Positions 40,617 to 41,266 of a stretch of DNA of 41,266 nt are shown piece after piece. The stretch is taken from positions 1 to 41,266 of the forward strand of contig NZ_JARWOP010000290.1 in NCBI RefSeq assembly GCF_029868745.1, in the 5' to 3' direction. The notes under the pieces are model-generated. The model ran no database searches, was not told where the DNA came from, and worked only from the letters and a program-made list of their open reading frames with translations. The translations under genes were made by a program, and so were the position numbers. The DNA comes from Nocardia wallacei. GTDB taxonomy: Bacteria; Actinomycetota; Actinomycetes; Mycobacteriales; Mycobacteriaceae. Each line of letters opens with the position of its first letter. Positions within the stretch are counted from its first letter, which is position 1.

Positions 40617-41111
40617 GTGCCGGATCGGGAAGAACTCACCTGGGACCTGTTCGGCTCGGCGAGCCGCGAACTCGCCGAACAGGTCGCCGACGACGGCTTC
40701 GAACCCGACCTCATCCTGTCCATCGCCCGCGGCGGACTCTTCGTCGCCGGCGCCCTCGGCTACGCCCTCGACGTGAAGAACCTGCACGTCATGAACGTCG
40801 AGTTCTACACCGGCGTCGACCAGCGCCTCGACCTGCCCGTCATGCTCCCGCCCGTCCCGCAGGCCGTCGACCTGGCCGGCGCGCGAGTCCTCGTCGCCGA
40901 CGACGTCGCCGACACCGGCGCCACCCTGAAACTCGTGCGCGACTTCTGCGCCGACAAGGTCGCCGAGGTCCGCTGCGCGGTCATCTACCAGAAGCCCCGC
41001 TCGGAGGTCGACTGCCAGTACGTGTGGCGGCGTACCGACCGCTGGATCAACTTCCCCTGGTCCGTCCAGCCACCCGTCGTGGCCAGCACCGCCCGCGTGC
41101 TCGACGCCTGA
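40617..41111 (+). CDS. Phosphoribosyltransferase-family protein
   Basis: A 164-residue cytosolic type I phosphoribosyltransferase-fold protein. The PRPP-binding loop is VLVADDVADTGATLKLV (about 100-116), with an earlier LILSIARGGLFVAG motif providing the pyrophosphate-binding turn. The late WINFPWSV segment fits xanthine/hypoxanthine-type transferases. The base specificity is not determined; it could serve purine salvage or a regulatory role. GTG 40617 is the start with GAAAGGGG ahead; TAAGTT (40581-40586) is a possible -10. No partner gene is in the window. Confidence 0.85.
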   Translation: MPDREELTWDLFGSASRELAEQVADDGFEPDLILSIARGGLFVAGALGYALDVKNLHVMNVEFYTGVDQRLDLPVMLPPVPQAVDLAGARVLVADDVADTGATLKLVRDFCADKVAEVRCAVIYQKPRSEVDCQYVWRRTDRWINFPWSVQPPVVASTARVLDA

Positions 41112-41130
41112 CCACCCCCGGACACACCGA

Positions 41131-41198
41131 GGGGGGGGGGGGGGGGGGCGCCGGCGCGGGGGGCGCCGCGGGGCGGCGCCCCCCCCCCCCCCCCCGCC
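41131..41198 (+). other. Artefactual poly-G/poly-C tract near window end
   Basis: A run of about 18 G, then mixed G/C and a run of about 19 C. Like the tract at 27033, this looks like assembly or base-calling damage. No gene is supported from 41112 to the window end. Confidence 0.75.
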
Positions 41199-41266
41199 CC
41201 GCCGCGCGCGGGGGGCGGCTCCCGCCTTTCCGCCCCGCGCGGCGGTCTTCACCGGCCCCGCTCGGC

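Overview
The window is about 41 kb of very GC-rich actinobacterial chromosome. It most resembles Nocardia or another mycolic-acid actinomycete (inference). The evidence is the mycothiol ligase gene mshC, the actinobacterial gene order uppP - histidine phosphatase - DUF3090 - SCO1664-family - mshC, an MMPL exporter, an Mtb12-like lipoprotein, a mycobacterial-type thiolase-like domain, frequent GTG starts and many leaderless promoters. No rRNA, tRNA, CRISPR array, prophage or insertion sequence is visible; this looks like core and near-core chromosome with accessory insertions.

Layout. 1-4885: a lipoprotein fragment at the window edge, a small unknown protein, an Mtb12-like lipoprotein followed by an MMPL transporter, a 53-residue protein with a palindromic operator, a strong terminator, and an unknown integral membrane protein. 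4868-8437 (minus): a haem/iron ABC operon hmuT-hmuU-(39-residue small ORF)-hmuV, with every junction a 4-base start/stop overlap and an IdeR/DtxR-like box on a leaderless promoter. 8487-14297: an aldo/keto reductase-like protein lacking catalytic residues, then uppP, a histidine phosphatase, DUF3090, SCO1664-family and mshC. 14401-17367: a three-domain SRPBCC / thiolase-like / crotonase fusion. 17447-22907: methyltransferase, patatin-like phospholipase, Pr6Pr-family membrane protein, DUF6069 protein and acyl-CoA ligase.

23217-29188 holds two MHS-family organic-acid symporters, then a response regulator, a histidine kinase and a Tat-type TAXI solute-binding lipoprotein in one tightly packed operon. 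No TRAP permease is present, so the TAXI protein may serve as a ligand-presenting sensor partner. 29401-31604: a membrane-anchored Ser/Thr kinase convergent with an L,D-transpeptidase; near-identical palindromes lie in the intergenic regions on both sides. 32262-35705: a berberine-bridge-type flavoprotein, an S58/P1-family self-cleaving peptidase, an inverted decayed fragment of a second flavoprotein gene, and an SCO6745-family protein. 35943-41111: a second Ser/Thr kinase of planctomycete-like layout with DFN in place of DFG, a membrane-bound metal-dependent hydrolase, a divergent XRE regulator/SDR pair, and a phosphoribosyltransferase.

Two stretches (about 27033-27150 and 41131-41198) are nearly pure runs of G and C and look like base-calling or assembly damage. 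The first breaks the histidine kinase reading frame, which is probably intact in the real genome.
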